Assembly: GCF_026898135.2 (NCBI RefSeq)
Contig: NZ_CP114035.2
Location: 471,001-535,000 of the forward strand
From: Pseudomonas fortuita
GTDB taxonomy: Bacteria > Pseudomonadota > Gammaproteobacteria > Pseudomonadales > Pseudomonadaceae
Length of the DNA stretch: 64,000 nucleotides
Direction: 5' to 3'
Part shown: positions 27,988-40,130 of the stretch, one piece after another
Position numbering within the stretch: position 1 is the first letter of the stretch
Layout of the letters: the number at the start of each line of letters is the position of its first letter
The notes under the pieces: generated by a model
What the model saw: the letters and a program-made list of their open reading frames with translations, nothing else
Databases searched by the model: none
What the model was told of the DNA's origin: nothing
Program-made: the position numbers and the translations under genes

Positions 27988-30769
27988 GGTAACCTTGAAT
28001 GCCTTGGTCGAGGAAAGATTCGACCTTGTTGCCCACTACGCCACCGAGGCCTTTCAGAACGATCTGAAGGAAGATGCCGTGGTCGCCTTTTTCGTTCTGC
28101 GGAAGCGCCTGGCTGAAGTCGTCGTAATCGATCCAGTAACGGTTGATCAGGCGCAGCTTCCAGCAGCAGTTGTCGTACTCGAAACCACCCATGGCTTCCA
28201 GGGTGCGGTTGCGGTTGTAGTCATGCTGCCAGCGGGCGATGACGCTCCACTGCGGAACGATCGGCCAGATGACCGAGAAGTCATGCTGCTGGATCTTGTA
28301 GTAGTCCTTGATGTAGTTCGGATCGCCCGGGGTGCCGTAGTCACCGCCACCCACTTTCCAGGTACCTGTGGTCGAGTCGAAGGCAATGGTGTCATTACGG
28401 TAGCGATAGCCGAGGTTGACCACCTTGTTCGGGTTGTCTTCAGGCTGGTAGTGGAACATCGCGCTGCCCGAGCGGGTGCTGCGGCTGTCCGGGTCCCAGT
28501 TGAAGTCCGAATTGAAGCGCCAGTCGCGGTTGAAGTAGTAGTTGTACACCAGTGCATACGGCGACACGTCAGACTGCGAATCTTTGCGGGTGCGGTAGTC
28601 GATCCCAGGCAACTGGACCTTGCGGTCCTTGAAGTAGTAAGCCTGGCCAATGCTGAAGTTCTGGCGCTCGAAGCCGTTGTCTTCGATCCAGCGGGTGGTC
28701 ACACCCAGCGACAGCTTGTTCTCGTCGCCGATGCGGTCGGTGCCACTGAAGCGGTTGTCCCGGAACAGCGAGTCGTAGCTGAACAGGGTTTCGCCCGTAT
28801 CGAACAGCGGAATGTCCTTCTGGTCCTTGTACGGGACGTTGAGGTAGTACAGGCGCGGCTCGAGGGTCTGCTTGTAATTGGTACCGAACAGCGACGTGTT
28901 GCGGTCGAAGTACAGTCCGCTGTCCACGCTAAAGATCGGTACATCGCGATTCACGGAGCTGTCATAGCTGCCGTAGGCGCTTGGGTTCGCGTTCTGCAAG
29001 GCGATTGCATCTGCTTTGCCTTTGCTGTCCAGGTCGAGGTCGTACTGGGTATAGGCATACTTCAGCTTGGGTGTGATGAAACCGTAGCTGGCTGTCATCG
29101 GGTAGCTGATGGACGGCGCGACGTTCAGACGTGTTCCGTTGGCACGTTCAATACCCTGGATGTTTTCGTCAAGCCGGCGACCGGCTGCCCCGGCAGAGAA
29201 ATCCGGGTTGCCATCTTTGTCTCGAACGAAGTCATTCTTCAAGTCACGTTCGAAGCGTGCCGCCTCGGTTTCATAAGCAAAGTTCAACCCACCCGGCTGA
29301 TAGGGCAGTACACCATTGAAGGTAATCTGCGGCAGGCGATCATAAGGCGTGATCTGCGAAATGGTCGCCGCCTCGTAGGCGTGCACGTTCAACCGCGCGG
29401 TGTAGCTGTCGCCGCGGTAGGTCAACGCACCTTGCTGGTCAAGGAAGTCCTTGCTTTCAACGCCGATCTGGTCGGATTCCAGGTCCTGGAAGTAGAACGG
29501 GTCGCTGATGTCGGTGTAGTTCACCTCGGTCATCAGGCGCTCGTCCAAACCGCCTTTGTGCTGCCAGTTGACCATCCAGCGCTGTTCTTTGTAGTCAGTC
29601 TGGTCTTTGCGGTCGTCGTCTTTGTCGTTCAGGTAGGCGCCGCCGAACTGGCCTTCGCTCGAAGGTGTCAGGTAGCGGAACTCGCCTTCCATCAGCAAGC
29701 CGCGTTTGGTCATGTAACGCGGGTACAACGTGGCGTCGTAGTTAGGCGCCAGGTTGAAATAGTACGGCGTGACCAGCATGAAGCCGGTGTCGCTGCTGCT
29801 GCTGAACGATGGCGGCAAGAAGCCGGACTGGCGACGGTCGTCGATCGGGAAGTAGATGTACGGTGTATAGAACACCGGGAAATCCTTGACCCGCAGCGTA
29901 ACGTTGGTCGCGGTACCGAAACCGGTGGCCGGGTTCAGGGTGATGTTGTTGCCCTTCAGCTGCCAGGCGTTGCTGCCCGGTTCGCAGGTGGTGTACGTAC
30001 CGTCCTTGAGGCGGATGATGGCGTTTTCACCACGCTTGGCATACAGCGCACTGCCGCGGATGTGCGACTTGTGCATCACGTATTCGGCGTTGTCGACCTG
30101 GGCTTCGCCGGTGTCGAGCTGGATCTGTGCCTGGTCACCGACCACCAGCGAACCGTTGTCACGAATCTTGACGTTACCCTTGAGCTCGCCACGGTTTTCG
30201 GTCTGGTAGAGGTTTGCCTCGTCGGCTTCGGCCTGCATGCTGCCCTGGCGCATCACCACGTCACCGGCGAGGGTAGCAATCTGCTGCTCCTGCTGGTACT
30301 TGGACACCTTGGCGTTGATGTAGGTCGGCGACTCGTCCTTCGGCGTGGTATCAGCCATGCCCGGGCGGGTTGGCTCGACATACGCGCCACCGCAGTACGG
30401 GCCGGTTTCGGCCAGCTGCGCGGCGGTGAGCTTTTCACGCGGTACCCAGTCCAGGTGGCTGTAGTCTTCGCTGCGCGACTTCAGGCCGCGGCCTTTGGCC
30501 TCGGTGACCAGCATCGGCCGGTCTGCGGTGTCGGCTTCGCTCGCGGCTTCTGTGCCGGAGCTGACGGCCGCACCCTCGTGCACCGGGCGCGGTGGCAGGT
30601 TGTTGACTGGCGCTTTGGGCTTGCAGTCCCAACCACCGGAGGCGGACACTTGGCAGTCGAATTGTTCGGCTGCCACTGCATATGAGGTGGCCAGAGGTTG
30701 CAGGGCCAGCAGACCGCCGGTTACCAGCAACGGAAACTTTCTACGAAACGCGGGGGATTTCAATGCCAT
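27962..30769 (-). CDS. lptD: LPS-assembly protein LptD
   Basis: An outer-membrane beta-barrel that, with LptE, inserts lipopolysaccharide into the outer leaflet. 935 residues from the ATG at 30769: signal peptide (to about 33), an N-terminal jellyroll (OstA) domain around 150-290 that meets LptA, and the large C-terminal barrel. Two cysteines near residue 40 and further ones in CEPGSN and NCCWKLR could form the interdomain disulfides needed for function. The open frame continues upstream of 30769, but that part is not family-like. First gene of the lptD-surA-pdxA-rsmA-apaGH-glpE operon. Confidence 0.97.
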   Translation of the reverse strand: MALKSPAFRRKFPLLVTGGLLALQPLATSYAVAAEQFDCQVSASGGWDCKPKAPVNNLPPRPVHEGAAVSSGTEAASEADTADRPMLVTEAKGRGLKSRSEDYSHLDWVPREKLTAAQLAETGPYCGGAYVEPTRPGMADTTPKDESPTYINAKVSKYQQEQQIATLAGDVVMRQGSMQAEADEANLYQTENRGELKGNVKIRDNGSLVVGDQAQIQLDTGEAQVDNAEYVMHKSHIRGSALYAKRGENAIIRLKDGTYTTCEPGSNAWQLKGNNITLNPATGFGTATNVTLRVKDFPVFYTPYIYFPIDDRRQSGFLPPSFSSSSDTGFMLVTPYYFNLAPNYDATLYPRYMTKRGLLMEGEFRYLTPSSEGQFGGAYLNDKDDDRKDQTDYKEQRWMVNWQHKGGLDERLMTEVNYTDISDPFYFQDLESDQIGVESKDFLDQQGALTYRGDSYTARLNVHAYEAATISQITPYDRLPQITFNGVLPYQPGGLNFAYETEAARFERDLKNDFVRDKDGNPDFSAGAAGRRLDENIQGIERANGTRLNVAPSISYPMTASYGFITPKLKYAYTQYDLDLDSKGKADAIALQNANPSAYGSYDSSVNRDVPIFSVDSGLYFDRNTSLFGTNYKQTLEPRLYYLNVPYKDQKDIPLFDTGETLFSYDSLFRDNRFSGTDRIGDENKLSLGVTTRWIEDNGFERQNFSIGQAYYFKDRKVQLPGIDYRTRKDSQSDVSPYALVYNYYFNRDWRFNSDFNWDPDSRSTRSGSAMFHYQPEDNPNKVVNLGYRYRNDTIAFDSTTGTWKVGGGDYGTPGDPNYIKDYYKIQQHDFSVIWPIVPQWSVIARWQHDYNRNRTLEAMGGFEYDNCCWKLRLINRYWIDYDDFSQALPQNEKGDHGIFLQIVLKGLGGVVGNKVESFLDQGIQGYREREDQAY

Positions 30770-30899
30770 CTTATTAGTCCGGGCTTCCTGCGTGCCATCT
30801 GCCCGCGTGTGGGGCCGCACGCCTCTCGATGGTCTGAAAAAGATGCTGGATAATAAAGCATGACCCGCTTGACGGCTAGGGCCGTCGGAGACCCTTGTA
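30770..30899. promoter_or_regulatory. divergent lptD / amgK promoter region
   Basis: 130 bp between divergent genes. GATAATAAAGCAT around 30850-30862 offers overlapping -10-like boxes on both strands (GATAAT plus, TATTAT minus). The -35 boxes are poor, so exact promoters are not assigned. Confidence 0.4.
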
Positions 30900-32587
<1,688 letters not shown>

Positions 32588-32588
32588 C

Positions 32589-33356
32589 ATGTGGTGGCCA
32601 GGCACGGTGATTGGAATGGGTGCCGGTTTTGCTGTTGCCAGCATTCCGGGGGCCTTGCTCGGGGGGCTGTTAGGGCAAGCCATGGACCGCCGCCTGCGCT
32701 TGCAAGGCTGGGAAGACATGCGCGAACGCCTGGGCGGTCGCTCGGCGTTGCGCGACGACGAGCTGCTGTTCGTGATGCTCGGGCGCCTGGCCAAGTGCGA
32801 TGGCCGGGTGGTCGAGCAGCATATCCGGCAGGCGCGCCAAGAAATGGTGCGCCTGGACCTGGCCGAAGCGGCCCGGCTACGCGCGATAGCCGCGTTCAAT
32901 CGCGGCAAGGCAGGCAAGGACCGGCTGGGCAGCCATTTGCGCCGCATTCGCCAGCAGCCGCATGCGGCTGAAGGCACCCTGCGTGCGTGTTGGCGCATGG
33001 TCTGGGCCGACGGCAAGATGGGCAACAAGGAACGTGAGTTGCTGCTGGATTGGGGGCAGAAGCTGGGCCTCAGCCGGCGCCAGGTGCAGGCGATGTCGCT
33101 GGAGTACGAGCCGCGCAAGGTAGCCGGAACGGAAGGGGTAGCCATGACCTATGCCGCAGCGTTGCGCTTGCTGGCAGTTGAGGCGGACACGGATGTGGAC
33201 AAGGTCAAGCAGGCGTATCGCCGGCTGGTCAGCCGGCATCACCCGGACAAGCTGGCGGGTACCGGTGCCAGCGAGGTGCAGGTGCGTGAGGCGACCGAGC
33301 GTACCCGTGAGTTGCATCAGGCCTACGCCATGATCCGTAAGCGCCGGGGCCTGTGA
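32589..33356 (+). CDS. djlA: DjlA-type membrane-anchored J-domain protein
   Basis: 255 residues: an N-terminal Gly-rich membrane segment (about 3-27), a TerB-like helical domain (about 55-170) and a C-terminal J domain with HHPDKLAG that should stimulate DnaK. The ATG at 32589 begins one base after the murU stop codon; an upstream in-frame TTG inside murU was rejected. Membrane-anchored DnaK co-chaperones of this type are linked to envelope stress. Confidence 0.93.
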   Translation: MWWPGTVIGMGAGFAVASIPGALLGGLLGQAMDRRLRLQGWEDMRERLGGRSALRDDELLFVMLGRLAKCDGRVVEQHIRQARQEMVRLDLAEAARLRAIAAFNRGKAGKDRLGSHLRRIRQQPHAAEGTLRACWRMVWADGKMGNKERELLLDWGQKLGLSRRQVQAMSLEYEPRKVAGTEGVAMTYAAALRLLAVEADTDVDKVKQAYRRLVSRHHPDKLAGTGASEVQVREATERTRELHQAYAMIRKRRGL

Positions 33357-33375
33357 AAATGGGGCCGCTGTGCGG

Positions 33376-33463
33376 CCCATCGCGACACAAGGCCGCTCCC
33401 ACAAGTTCGCGCAAAGCCCGAGGGGGCGCAGTACTTGTGGGAACGGCCTTGTGTCGCGATGGG
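33376..33463. repeat. REP-like inverted pair (CGCGACACAAGGCC class)
   Basis: Arms 33376-33405 and 33434-33463 (30 bp, one mismatch) between convergent djlA and the DUF3530 gene. The core CGCGACACAAGGCCGCTCCC differs from the other classes here, and it probably also serves as a transcript end. Confidence 0.85.
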
Positions 33464-33490
33464 GGTGCACGGCACCCCATCGGTTTCAGC

Positions 33491-34486
33491 TCAACCCTGC
33501 GGGCTCATCCACCCCCGCACCCGGCGGAACAACTGCTCCTGTTCCGCAGCCTTGTTCCCCGGCATGGCAATCAACGACAACTGCCGGTACTGGCTGTCCT
33601 TCTGCCGCTTGCTGGCTTGCAGACGCTGCGCGGCCGCGTTGCGGTCGCTGCTGCGGGTGACGTAATAGATATCGGCCGTCGGCACCTTCAAGGTCGGCGC
33701 CAGGCTTTCCAGGTCATGCTCAACCCGCGCCGGTGTCTGTGCGGCCACCATCACCAGTTTTTGTACCTGGGGTGGCTGCTTCTCACTCAGATAGCGGGCC
33801 GCCCAATACGCACCGCTACCATGGCCGATCAGCACGATGCTGCGAGCGTTGTGTTGCTGGGCGTACGCCACGGCGGCATCCAGGCGGGCGAAGATACGCT
33901 CGGCATCTGCAGGGTCCGCCTGCTCGCTGGCCTGTTCGGCGTCAGTGCTTTCTGCCGCATCGGCATCGGCCGCCGTGGCCTGGGCGACGTTGGCATTGGC
34001 ATCGGCCGGCACGTCCTTGGCCGGGGCGCTTTCGCCTTGGTCTTTCGCAGGCTCGGCAGGCGGGGTGGCCTCGACCCGCGCTTGCGGGCTGTCGGCGAGC
34101 AGGTCGGGCAGGCTGACGCTCAGGCTGTGCCAGCCGACATCAGGGAATTTCTGCCGCAGCGGGCCGACCGCATTGGGCCAGTCGGCGGTCTCGCCTGCAC
34201 CTGGGATGATGATGACGGCCCCTTGCGGGTCGTTGTCGTTAGCCGGTTTCCACAGGGCCAGAAAGCTGTCGGCACCGGCCTGCAGGGTCTGCTGCTCAGC
34301 CTTTGGCACCAGCCGCTCCAGCGCCTGGGCATCTTCCTGGCTGCGCTCCAGCAGGGGCGGGCGCGGGGCTTCGGCGGCTGGAGCCTCGGTGGTAGTGGTT
34401 TTTTCGGCATCGGCGGCCAAGGCGCCGAGTGGAAGGATCGAGGCCAGGCAGCACATTGCCAGCGTCGTGCGATAAAGTGTGGACAT
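33491..34486 (-). CDS. secreted DUF3530 alpha/beta-hydrolase-like protein
   Basis: 331 residues with a signal peptide (cleavage near ALAA, residue 25). The second half has a hydrolase-type nucleophile elbow, IGHGSG, within SIVLIGHGSGAYWAARYL, and an IIIPGAGE oxyanion-like strand earlier. Between them is an Ala/Asp-rich, low-complexity insert (about 140-190). The DUF3530 family is common in Pseudomonas and unassigned. It is convergent with djlA and divergent from agtS. Confidence 0.85.
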   Translation of the reverse strand: MSTLYRTTLAMCCLASILPLGALAADAEKTTTTEAPAAEAPRPPLLERSQEDAQALERLVPKAEQQTLQAGADSFLALWKPANDNDPQGAVIIIPGAGETADWPNAVGPLRQKFPDVGWHSLSVSLPDLLADSPQARVEATPPAEPAKDQGESAPAKDVPADANANVAQATAADADAAESTDAEQASEQADPADAERIFARLDAAVAYAQQHNARSIVLIGHGSGAYWAARYLSEKQPPQVQKLVMVAAQTPARVEHDLESLAPTLKVPTADIYYVTRSSDRNAAAQRLQASKRQKDSQYRQLSLIAMPGNKAAEQEQLFRRVRGWMSPQG

Positions 34487-34581
34487 GAGTCAACCCAGGG
34501 CCAGAATGATACCGGCAGCCTAATAGTATTTGCCCGTGACGGCCATGCTGCATGGCCGCCTTTGCCAAGACGAGCGTTTAG

Positions 34582-36969
34582 ATGAAGCGAGTACGTCGCC
34601 TGTTGGTTATCGGCTGCTTGTGGCTGCCCTTGATTGCATTGGCCAGGCCCGAGGCGGTGCCCACCGTTACGCTGGAGCCTGCGCAGCAGCAGTGGCTGGA
34701 TGCGCACCGCAACGTGCGCGTCGGCCTGGTGCTGCAGGCACCCTACGCCCAGTTCGACCGGCGCCTGCAGCAACTGTACGGGGCCAACGTAGAACTGGTG
34801 AACAGCCTGGCGCAGGCACTGCACCTGGACCTCACCTGGCGCAACTTCAACGACCAGGCCAGCCTTGAACACGCCCTGCAGAGCGGTGAAATCGACTTCG
34901 CCCCTGGCCTTACCCAGACGCCGGCCAGCCTGCGCCTATGGTTGTTCAGCGACCCGTACATGCGCGTGCCGCAGCTGGTGGTGGGGCCGCGCACCGGCGC
35001 CATGGCGGTGGAGCTGGAAAAGCTTGAAGCCGAGCAGCGGGTGGCCGTGCGCATGCCAAGCCAGCTGGCCGATTACCTGCGCGGCAACTACAGCAACCTC
35101 AACCTGCAGGGGGTGCCCAACGAGCGCGAGGCCTTGCAACTGGTGGTGGGTGGCCAGGCCAGTTTTGCGGTGCTGGATGAAGCCCAGCTCAGCCGCTTGT
35201 CGCGCGAGAGTGAGTTCAGTGAGCTGGCGGTAGTCGGCGATATCGGCCTGCCGCAGCTGCTGCGCATCGGCTCGCGACGCGACTGGCCGCTGCTGGCCGA
35301 TGTGCTCGAACGTGGCCTGCAGGCGCTGCCGGCGAAAGAGCTGGAGCAGCTGCACCAACGTTGGCTACAGCCGAAATACCCACGCCTGAGTGAGTCGCCG
35401 GGCTTCTGGCAGAACCTGGCGTTGCTGTTCGGTTTGTTGCTGTTGTGTGCCTTGGCCACCTTGGTGTGGCAACGCCGGCAGCAGCGCCAGCTGGAGCGCA
35501 GCCTGCTGGCCACGCGGGAAAGCCTGGCGGAGCGACAGGTGCGTGAAGAGGCCTTGCGCCTGAGCCAGTTCGCCATCGACCAGAGCACGGTGGGCATCCT
35601 CTGGGTCAACTGGGACAGCCACGTACGCTACGCCAACCATGCCGCCGAGCGCATGCTGGGTTATGGCGACGGCGAGCTGCTGGAGCGGCCGCTGAGCGCC
35701 TTTGAGCCAAGCCTGACCATGGACCGTTGGCTGGAGTTGTGGAAAGGCGCTCGCACGGGGGAGGGCGGTGTCGGCCAGTTCGAGGCGCAGTGCCGGCGGG
35801 CCGACCACAGCCTGTTGCCGGTCGAGCTGTCCCTGAGCTTTCTGCGCTTTCGTGATTCCGAATATCTGGTGGTCTACCTTGCCGATGTCACCGAGCGCCA
35901 CCGCGCCCTGGCGGCACTGCGAGAAAGCGAGGCGCGGCTCAAGGGCATTGCCGGCAACGTGCCGGGGCTGGTGTTTCGCCTGGAGCGTGACCCGGCCGAG
36001 GGCGAGCTGGAATTCCCCTACATCAGTGAGGGCAGCGAGGCGCTGGTGGGGTATGCGCCGGCCGAGATCCAGCACCCACAGATGGGCCTGCGCAACCTGG
36101 TTCACCCCGAAGACCGCGCCGATTACCACCGCGTCCAGGACCTGGCCTTGGCCAGCGACCAGGACTGGTCCTGGCAGGGGCGCATCCTGACTCGCCAGGG
36201 TGAACAACGCTGGGCGGACATCAAGGCCAGTACCCGGCGACTGGCCAACGGCCAGGTGGTATGGGACGGTGTGGTATGGGACATCACTCAGGGCAAACGG
36301 GCAGAACTGGCACTGGCCCGTTCCCAGGAACAGTTGCGCGAGCTGTCGGCCCACCTGGAAAGCGTGCGCGAGGAAGAAAAAGCCCGCATCGCCCGGGAAG
36401 TGCATGACGAGCTGGGGCAGATGCTGACTGTGCTCAAGCTGGAGGTGTCGATGTGCGAGCTGGCGTTTGCCGAGTTGGACGCCGGCCTGAATGAGCGCCT
36501 GGCAAGCATGAAGCGCTTGATCGCCCAGCTGTTCCAGCTGGTACGTGATGTTGCCACTGCCTTGCGTCCGCCGATCCTCGACGCCGGCATTGCTTCGGCC
36601 ATCGAATGGCAGGCACGGCGCTTCGAAGCCCGCACGCAGATACCCTGCCTGGTACAAGTGCCGGATAATCTGCCAGCATTGAGCGATGCCAAGGCCACCG
36701 GCCTGTTTCGTATCCTGCAGGAGGCGCTGACGAACGTGATGCGTCACGCTCAGGCGCACAGCGTGGAGATCGAACTGGTGCGTGAAGAGGGGCGGCTGCG
36801 TATGACGGTCAGCGATGATGGCAGAGGCTTTTGCCGCGAGCAGACCCGGCCCACTTCATTTGGCCTGGTGGGTGTTCGCGAGCGGGTGCTGATGCTGGGG
36901 GGCAGCATGGTGCTGGACAGTGAACCAGGCGAAGGCACCAGCCTGAGTGTGGCCATTCCGTTGGAGTAG
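34582..36969 (+). CDS. agtS: AgtS-type sensor histidine kinase
   Basis: 795 residues: signal peptide, a periplasmic type-3 solute-binding domain (about 40-260), a transmembrane helix (about 275-295), two PAS domains (about 325-445 and 455-570), HisKA_3 with H608 in AREVHDELGQ, and an HATPase domain (EALTNVMRHAQ and DDGRGF). Domain order and position between djlA and the ABC transporter match P. aeruginosa AgtS (PA0600), which controls uptake of 4-aminobutyrate and 5-aminovalerate. The ligand in this strain is inferred. The partner regulator starts 10 bp downstream. Confidence 0.88.
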   Translation: MKRVRRLLVIGCLWLPLIALARPEAVPTVTLEPAQQQWLDAHRNVRVGLVLQAPYAQFDRRLQQLYGANVELVNSLAQALHLDLTWRNFNDQASLEHALQSGEIDFAPGLTQTPASLRLWLFSDPYMRVPQLVVGPRTGAMAVELEKLEAEQRVAVRMPSQLADYLRGNYSNLNLQGVPNEREALQLVVGGQASFAVLDEAQLSRLSRESEFSELAVVGDIGLPQLLRIGSRRDWPLLADVLERGLQALPAKELEQLHQRWLQPKYPRLSESPGFWQNLALLFGLLLLCALATLVWQRRQQRQLERSLLATRESLAERQVREEALRLSQFAIDQSTVGILWVNWDSHVRYANHAAERMLGYGDGELLERPLSAFEPSLTMDRWLELWKGARTGEGGVGQFEAQCRRADHSLLPVELSLSFLRFRDSEYLVVYLADVTERHRALAALRESEARLKGIAGNVPGLVFRLERDPAEGELEFPYISEGSEALVGYAPAEIQHPQMGLRNLVHPEDRADYHRVQDLALASDQDWSWQGRILTRQGEQRWADIKASTRRLANGQVVWDGVVWDITQGKRAELALARSQEQLRELSAHLESVREEEKARIAREVHDELGQMLTVLKLEVSMCELAFAELDAGLNERLASMKRLIAQLFQLVRDVATALRPPILDAGIASAIEWQARRFEARTQIPCLVQVPDNLPALSDAKATGLFRILQEALTNVMRHAQAHSVEIELVREEGRLRMTVSDDGRGFCREQTRPTSFGLVGVRERVLMLGGSMVLDSEPGEGTSLSVAIPLE

Positions 36970-36979
36970 GAGAGCAATC

Positions 36980-37609
36980 GTGATTCGAGTACTGGTGGCC
37001 GAAGACCACACCATTGTCCGTGAAGGCATCAAGCAGTTGATTGGCCTGGCCAAGGACATGCAGGTGGTAGGGGAGGCCGGGAATGGCGAGCAACTGCTCG
37101 AAACCCTGCGCTACACACCGTGCGAGGTGGTGCTGCTGGATATCTCGATGCCAGGTGTGAACGGCCTGGAGGCGATCCCGCGGATCCGTGCATTGCACGA
37201 TGCCCCGGCAATCCTGATGCTGTCGATGCACGACGAGGCCCAGATGGCGGCGCGGGCGCTTAAAGCCGGTGCAGCGGGCTATGCCACCAAGGACAGTGAC
37301 CCGGCGCTGCTACTGACTGCAATTCGCCGGGTAGCGGGGGGTGGGCGTTACATCGACCCGTCGCTGGCCGACCGCATGGTGTTCGAAGTGGGCCTGACCG
37401 AGTCCCGACCATTGCACACGCTGTTGTCGGAGCGGGAGTTCTCGGTGTTCGAGCGCCTGGCCCAAGGGGCCAACGTCAACGACATTGCCCAGCAGCTGGC
37501 GCTGTCGAGCAAGACCATCAGCACCCACAAGGCGCGCTTGATGCAAAAGCTGAAAGTGAACTCGCTGGCGGAGTTGGTGAAGTACGCCATGGAACACAAG
37601 CTGGTCTGA
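36980..37609 (+). CDS. agtR: AgtR-type response regulator, NarL/FixJ family
   Basis: 209 residues: a receiver domain with phosphorylation site D54 (LLDISMPG), and a LuxR-type helix-turn-helix (DIAQQLALSSKTISTHKARL). The start is GTG at 36980, with GGAGAG 5 nt upstream; the open frame continues upstream only by overlapping agtS. In P. aeruginosa AgtR (PA0601) activates agtABCD and also responds to N-acetylglucosamine. A palindrome ahead of agtA is a candidate binding site. Confidence 0.9.
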   Translation: MIRVLVAEDHTIVREGIKQLIGLAKDMQVVGEAGNGEQLLETLRYTPCEVVLLDISMPGVNGLEAIPRIRALHDAPAILMLSMHDEAQMAARALKAGAAGYATKDSDPALLLTAIRRVAGGGRYIDPSLADRMVFEVGLTESRPLHTLLSEREFSVFERLAQGANVNDIAQQLALSSKTISTHKARLMQKLKVNSLAELVKYAMEHKLV

Positions 37610-37645
37610 TTGCGACATCCCCGTGCCCGAAGCTTGCCGAACCCT

Positions 37646-37735
37646 CCGTGGGAGCGGGCATGCCCGCGAAAGGGCCTGGCCTGCTGATCTCTATGGCTGA
37701 GCCGGCCTCTTCGCGAGCATGCCCGCTCCCACAGG
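37646..37735. repeat. REP inverted pair after agtR
   Basis: Arms 37646-37680 and 37701-37735 are inverted copies of the CTCCCACAGG / CGCGGGCATG REP class with a few mismatches. It separates agtSR from agtABCD. Confidence 0.85.
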
Positions 37736-37776
37736 TTTAGTGGTTGGCTCGCAAGGGCATTCCAATCCCGCCATCT

Positions 37777-37796
37777 TTGTAGGGCAATCCCTACAA
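37777..37796. promoter_or_regulatory. perfect palindrome upstream of agtA, candidate AgtR operator
   Basis: TTGTAGGG-CAAT-CCCTACAA, eight-base arms with a four-base centre, 109 bp before the agtA start. Its length and symmetry suit a dimeric LuxR/NarL-type regulator. A shorter palindrome CATCCGGATG follows 11 bp later. Confidence 0.5.
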
Positions 37797-37904
37797 CAAA
37801 TCTTCCATCCGGATGATGGCATTCTCTCAGTGCCCCCGATTTCCGGGCGCTTGCGCCTCTTCTACGCTTTGGCCTACGCAGTCATCCAACAAGAAGGTGC
37901 AGGC

Positions 37905-39029
37905 ATGAGCGAGGCGAAGTCGAACGCTGCAACCAGCGAAACGCTGGTCAGCTTCCGTGGTGTGCAGAAGAGCTACGACGGCGAGTCGCTGATCGTCAAA
38001 GACCTCAACCTGGACATCCGCAAGGGCGAGTTCCTCACCCTGCTTGGCCCGTCCGGCTCCGGCAAGACCACCAGCCTTATGATGCTGGCCGGCTTCGAAA
38101 CCCCTACCGCCGGTGAAATCCAGCTGGCCGGGCGCTCGATCAACAACGTGCCGCCGCACAAGCGCGACATCGGCATGGTGTTCCAGAACTACGCGCTGTT
38201 CCCGCACATGACCGTGGCCGAGAACCTGGCCTTTCCGCTGACCGTACGCAACCTGAGCAAGACCGACGTCAGCGAGCGGGTCAAACGCGTGCTGAACATG
38301 GTCCAGCTTGATGCTTTCGCCAAGCGCTACCCCGGCCAGCTTTCCGGTGGCCAGCAGCAGCGGGTGGCCTTGGCCCGTGCGCTGGTGTTCGAGCCGCAAC
38401 TGGTGCTGATGGACGAACCGCTCGGCGCGTTGGACAAGCAACTGCGTGAACACATGCAGATGGAGATCAAGCACATCCACCAGCGCCTCGGTGTGACCGT
38501 GGTGTACGTGACCCACGATCAGGGCGAAGCGCTGACCATGTCCGACCGCGTGGCGGTGTTCCACCAGGGCGAGATCCAGCAGATCGCCGACCCGCGCACG
38601 CTGTACGAAGAACCCTGCAATACCTTCGTTGCAAACTTCATCGGCGAGAACAACCGCATCAACGGCACCCTGCTGGCCAGCGATGGCAAGCGCTGCCAGG
38701 TGCAGCTGCCGCGTGGCGAGCGGGTCGAGGCGCTGGCGGTGAACGTCGGCCAGGCCGGCGAGCCGGTCACCCTGTCGATCCGCCCGGAGCGTGTGCGCCT
38801 GAATGGCCACAGCGAGAGCTGCGTCAACCGCTTCTCTGGCCGGGTGGCCGAATTCATTTACCTGGGCGACCACGTGCGGGTGCGTCTGGAAGTTTGCGGC
38901 AAGGCCGATTTCTTCGTGAAACAGCCGATTGCCGAGCTCGACCCGGCCCTGGCCGTGGGCGATGTGGTACCGCTGGGCTGGGAGGTGGAGCACGCCCGCG
39001 CGCTCGATCCGATTGCCGAAGCCCATTGA
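37905..39029 (+). CDS. agtA: ABC transporter ATPase, amino-acid/polyamine type (AgtA)
   Basis: Energises import with AgtBCD. 374 residues: Walker [10 protein letters not shown] near 60, Q-loop, the ABC signature [15 protein letters not shown], Walker [13 protein letters not shown] and an H-loop, plus a C-terminal TOBE-like domain (about 290-370) as in PotA. The start ATG at 37905 has AAGAAGG upstream; a longer open frame upstream crosses the REP pair and palindrome and was rejected. Confidence 0.93.
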   Translation: MSEAKSNAATSETLVSFRGVQKSYDGESLIVKDLNLDIRKGEFLTLLGPSGSGKTTSLMMLAGFETPTAGEIQLAGRSINNVPPHKRDIGMVFQNYALFPHMTVAENLAFPLTVRNLSKTDVSERVKRVLNMVQLDAFAKRYPGQLSGGQQQRVALARALVFEPQLVLMDEPLGALDKQLREHMQMEIKHIHQRLGVTVVYVTHDQGEALTMSDRVAVFHQGEIQQIADPRTLYEEPCNTFVANFIGENNRINGTLLASDGKRCQVQLPRGERVEALAVNVGQAGEPVTLSIRPERVRLNGHSESCVNRFSGRVAEFIYLGDHVRVRLEVCGKADFFVKQPIAELDPALAVGDVVPLGWEVEHARALDPIAEAH

Positions 39030-39069
39030 TGGATTGCTTCACCAACCCTGTACTGTGGAGAGAATAAGA

Positions 39070-40104
39070 ATGCGCAAGCAGTTGAAATTGACCGCCCTGG
39101 CCCTGGGGCTGTTCGCCGCTGGCCAGGCCATGGCCGCAGACCTTACCGTGATCTCGTTCGGAGGCGCCAACAAGGCCGCCCAGGTCAAAGCGTTCTACGA
39201 GCCATGGGAGAAGGCGGGTAACGGCAAGATCGTCGCCGGTGAATACAACGGCGAAATGGCCAAGGTCAAGGCCATGGTCGACACCAAGAGCGTGTCGTGG
39301 AACCTGGTAGAGGTTGAGTCGCCAGAGCTGGCGCGCGGTTGCGATGAGGGCATGTTCGAAGAGCTCGACCCCGCCCTGTTCGGCAACGAGGCCGATTATG
39401 TACCGGGTGCCATCCAGCCTTGCGGCGTTGGCTTCTTCGTCTGGTCCACGGTCATGGCCTACAACGCCGACAAACTCAAGACCGCACCTACCAGTTGGGC
39501 CGATTTCTGGGACACCAAGCAGTTCCCAGGTAAGCGTGGCCTGCGCAAGGGCGCCAAATACACGATGGAATTCGCATTGATGGCCGATGGCGTTGCGCCC
39601 AAGGACGTCTACAAAGTGCTGGCGACCAAGGAAGGCCAAGACCGCGCGTTCAAGAAGCTCGATGAACTCAAGCCCAGCATCCAGTGGTGGGAAGCTGGCG
39701 CACAGCCACCGCAGTTCCTGGCTTCAGGCGACGTGGTCATGAGCTCTGCCTACAACGGCCGTATTGCCGCTGTGCAGAAAGAGAGCAACCTCAAGGTGGT
39801 GTGGAACGGCGGCATCTACGACTTTGACGCATGGGCAATTCCTAAAGGTGCCAAAAACGTCGAAGAGGCGAAGAAATTCATCGCCTACAGCGTCAAGCCC
39901 GAGCAGCAGAAGATCTACTCCGAGAACATCGCCTATGGCCCGGCCAATTCCAAGGCCGTGAGCCTGCTGTCGGACGAGGTGAAGAAGGACATGCCGACCA
40001 CGCCTGAAAACATCGCCAATCAGGTGCAGATCGACGTGGCCTTCTGGGCCGACAACAGCGAGCAGCTGGAGCAACGCTTCAACGCCTGGGCGGCGAAGAA
40101 GTAA
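39070..40104 (+). CDS. agtB: periplasmic solute-binding protein (AgtB)
   Basis: 344 residues with a clear signal peptide (cleavage near AMAA, residue 23) and a spermidine/putrescine-type binding fold. In P. aeruginosa the equivalent system carries 5-aminovalerate and 4-aminobutyrate. The ATG at 39070 is preceded by GGAGAG. A REP pair follows the gene inside the operon and may stabilise this message relative to the permeases. Confidence 0.92.
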   Translation: MRKQLKLTALALGLFAAGQAMAADLTVISFGGANKAAQVKAFYEPWEKAGNGKIVAGEYNGEMAKVKAMVDTKSVSWNLVEVESPELARGCDEGMFEELDPALFGNEADYVPGAIQPCGVGFFVWSTVMAYNADKLKTAPTSWADFWDTKQFPGKRGLRKGAKYTMEFALMADGVAPKDVYKVLATKEGQDRAFKKLDELKPSIQWWEAGAQPPQFLASGDVVMSSAYNGRIAAVQKESNLKVVWNGGIYDFDAWAIPKGAKNVEEAKKFIAYSVKPEQQKIYSENIAYGPANSKAVSLLSDEVKKDMPTTPENIANQVQIDVAFWADNSEQLEQRFNAWAAKK

Positions 40105-40130
40105 CAAACCGCAAAGCAGGGCCGCCATGC

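Noticed and set aside
27554..30685. A very long open frame (over 1000 codons) on the plus strand, antisense to lptD and surA
   Set aside because: It mirrors the codon bias of the high-GC coding strand; the protein has no recognisable motif, while lptD on the other strand is complete and conserved.
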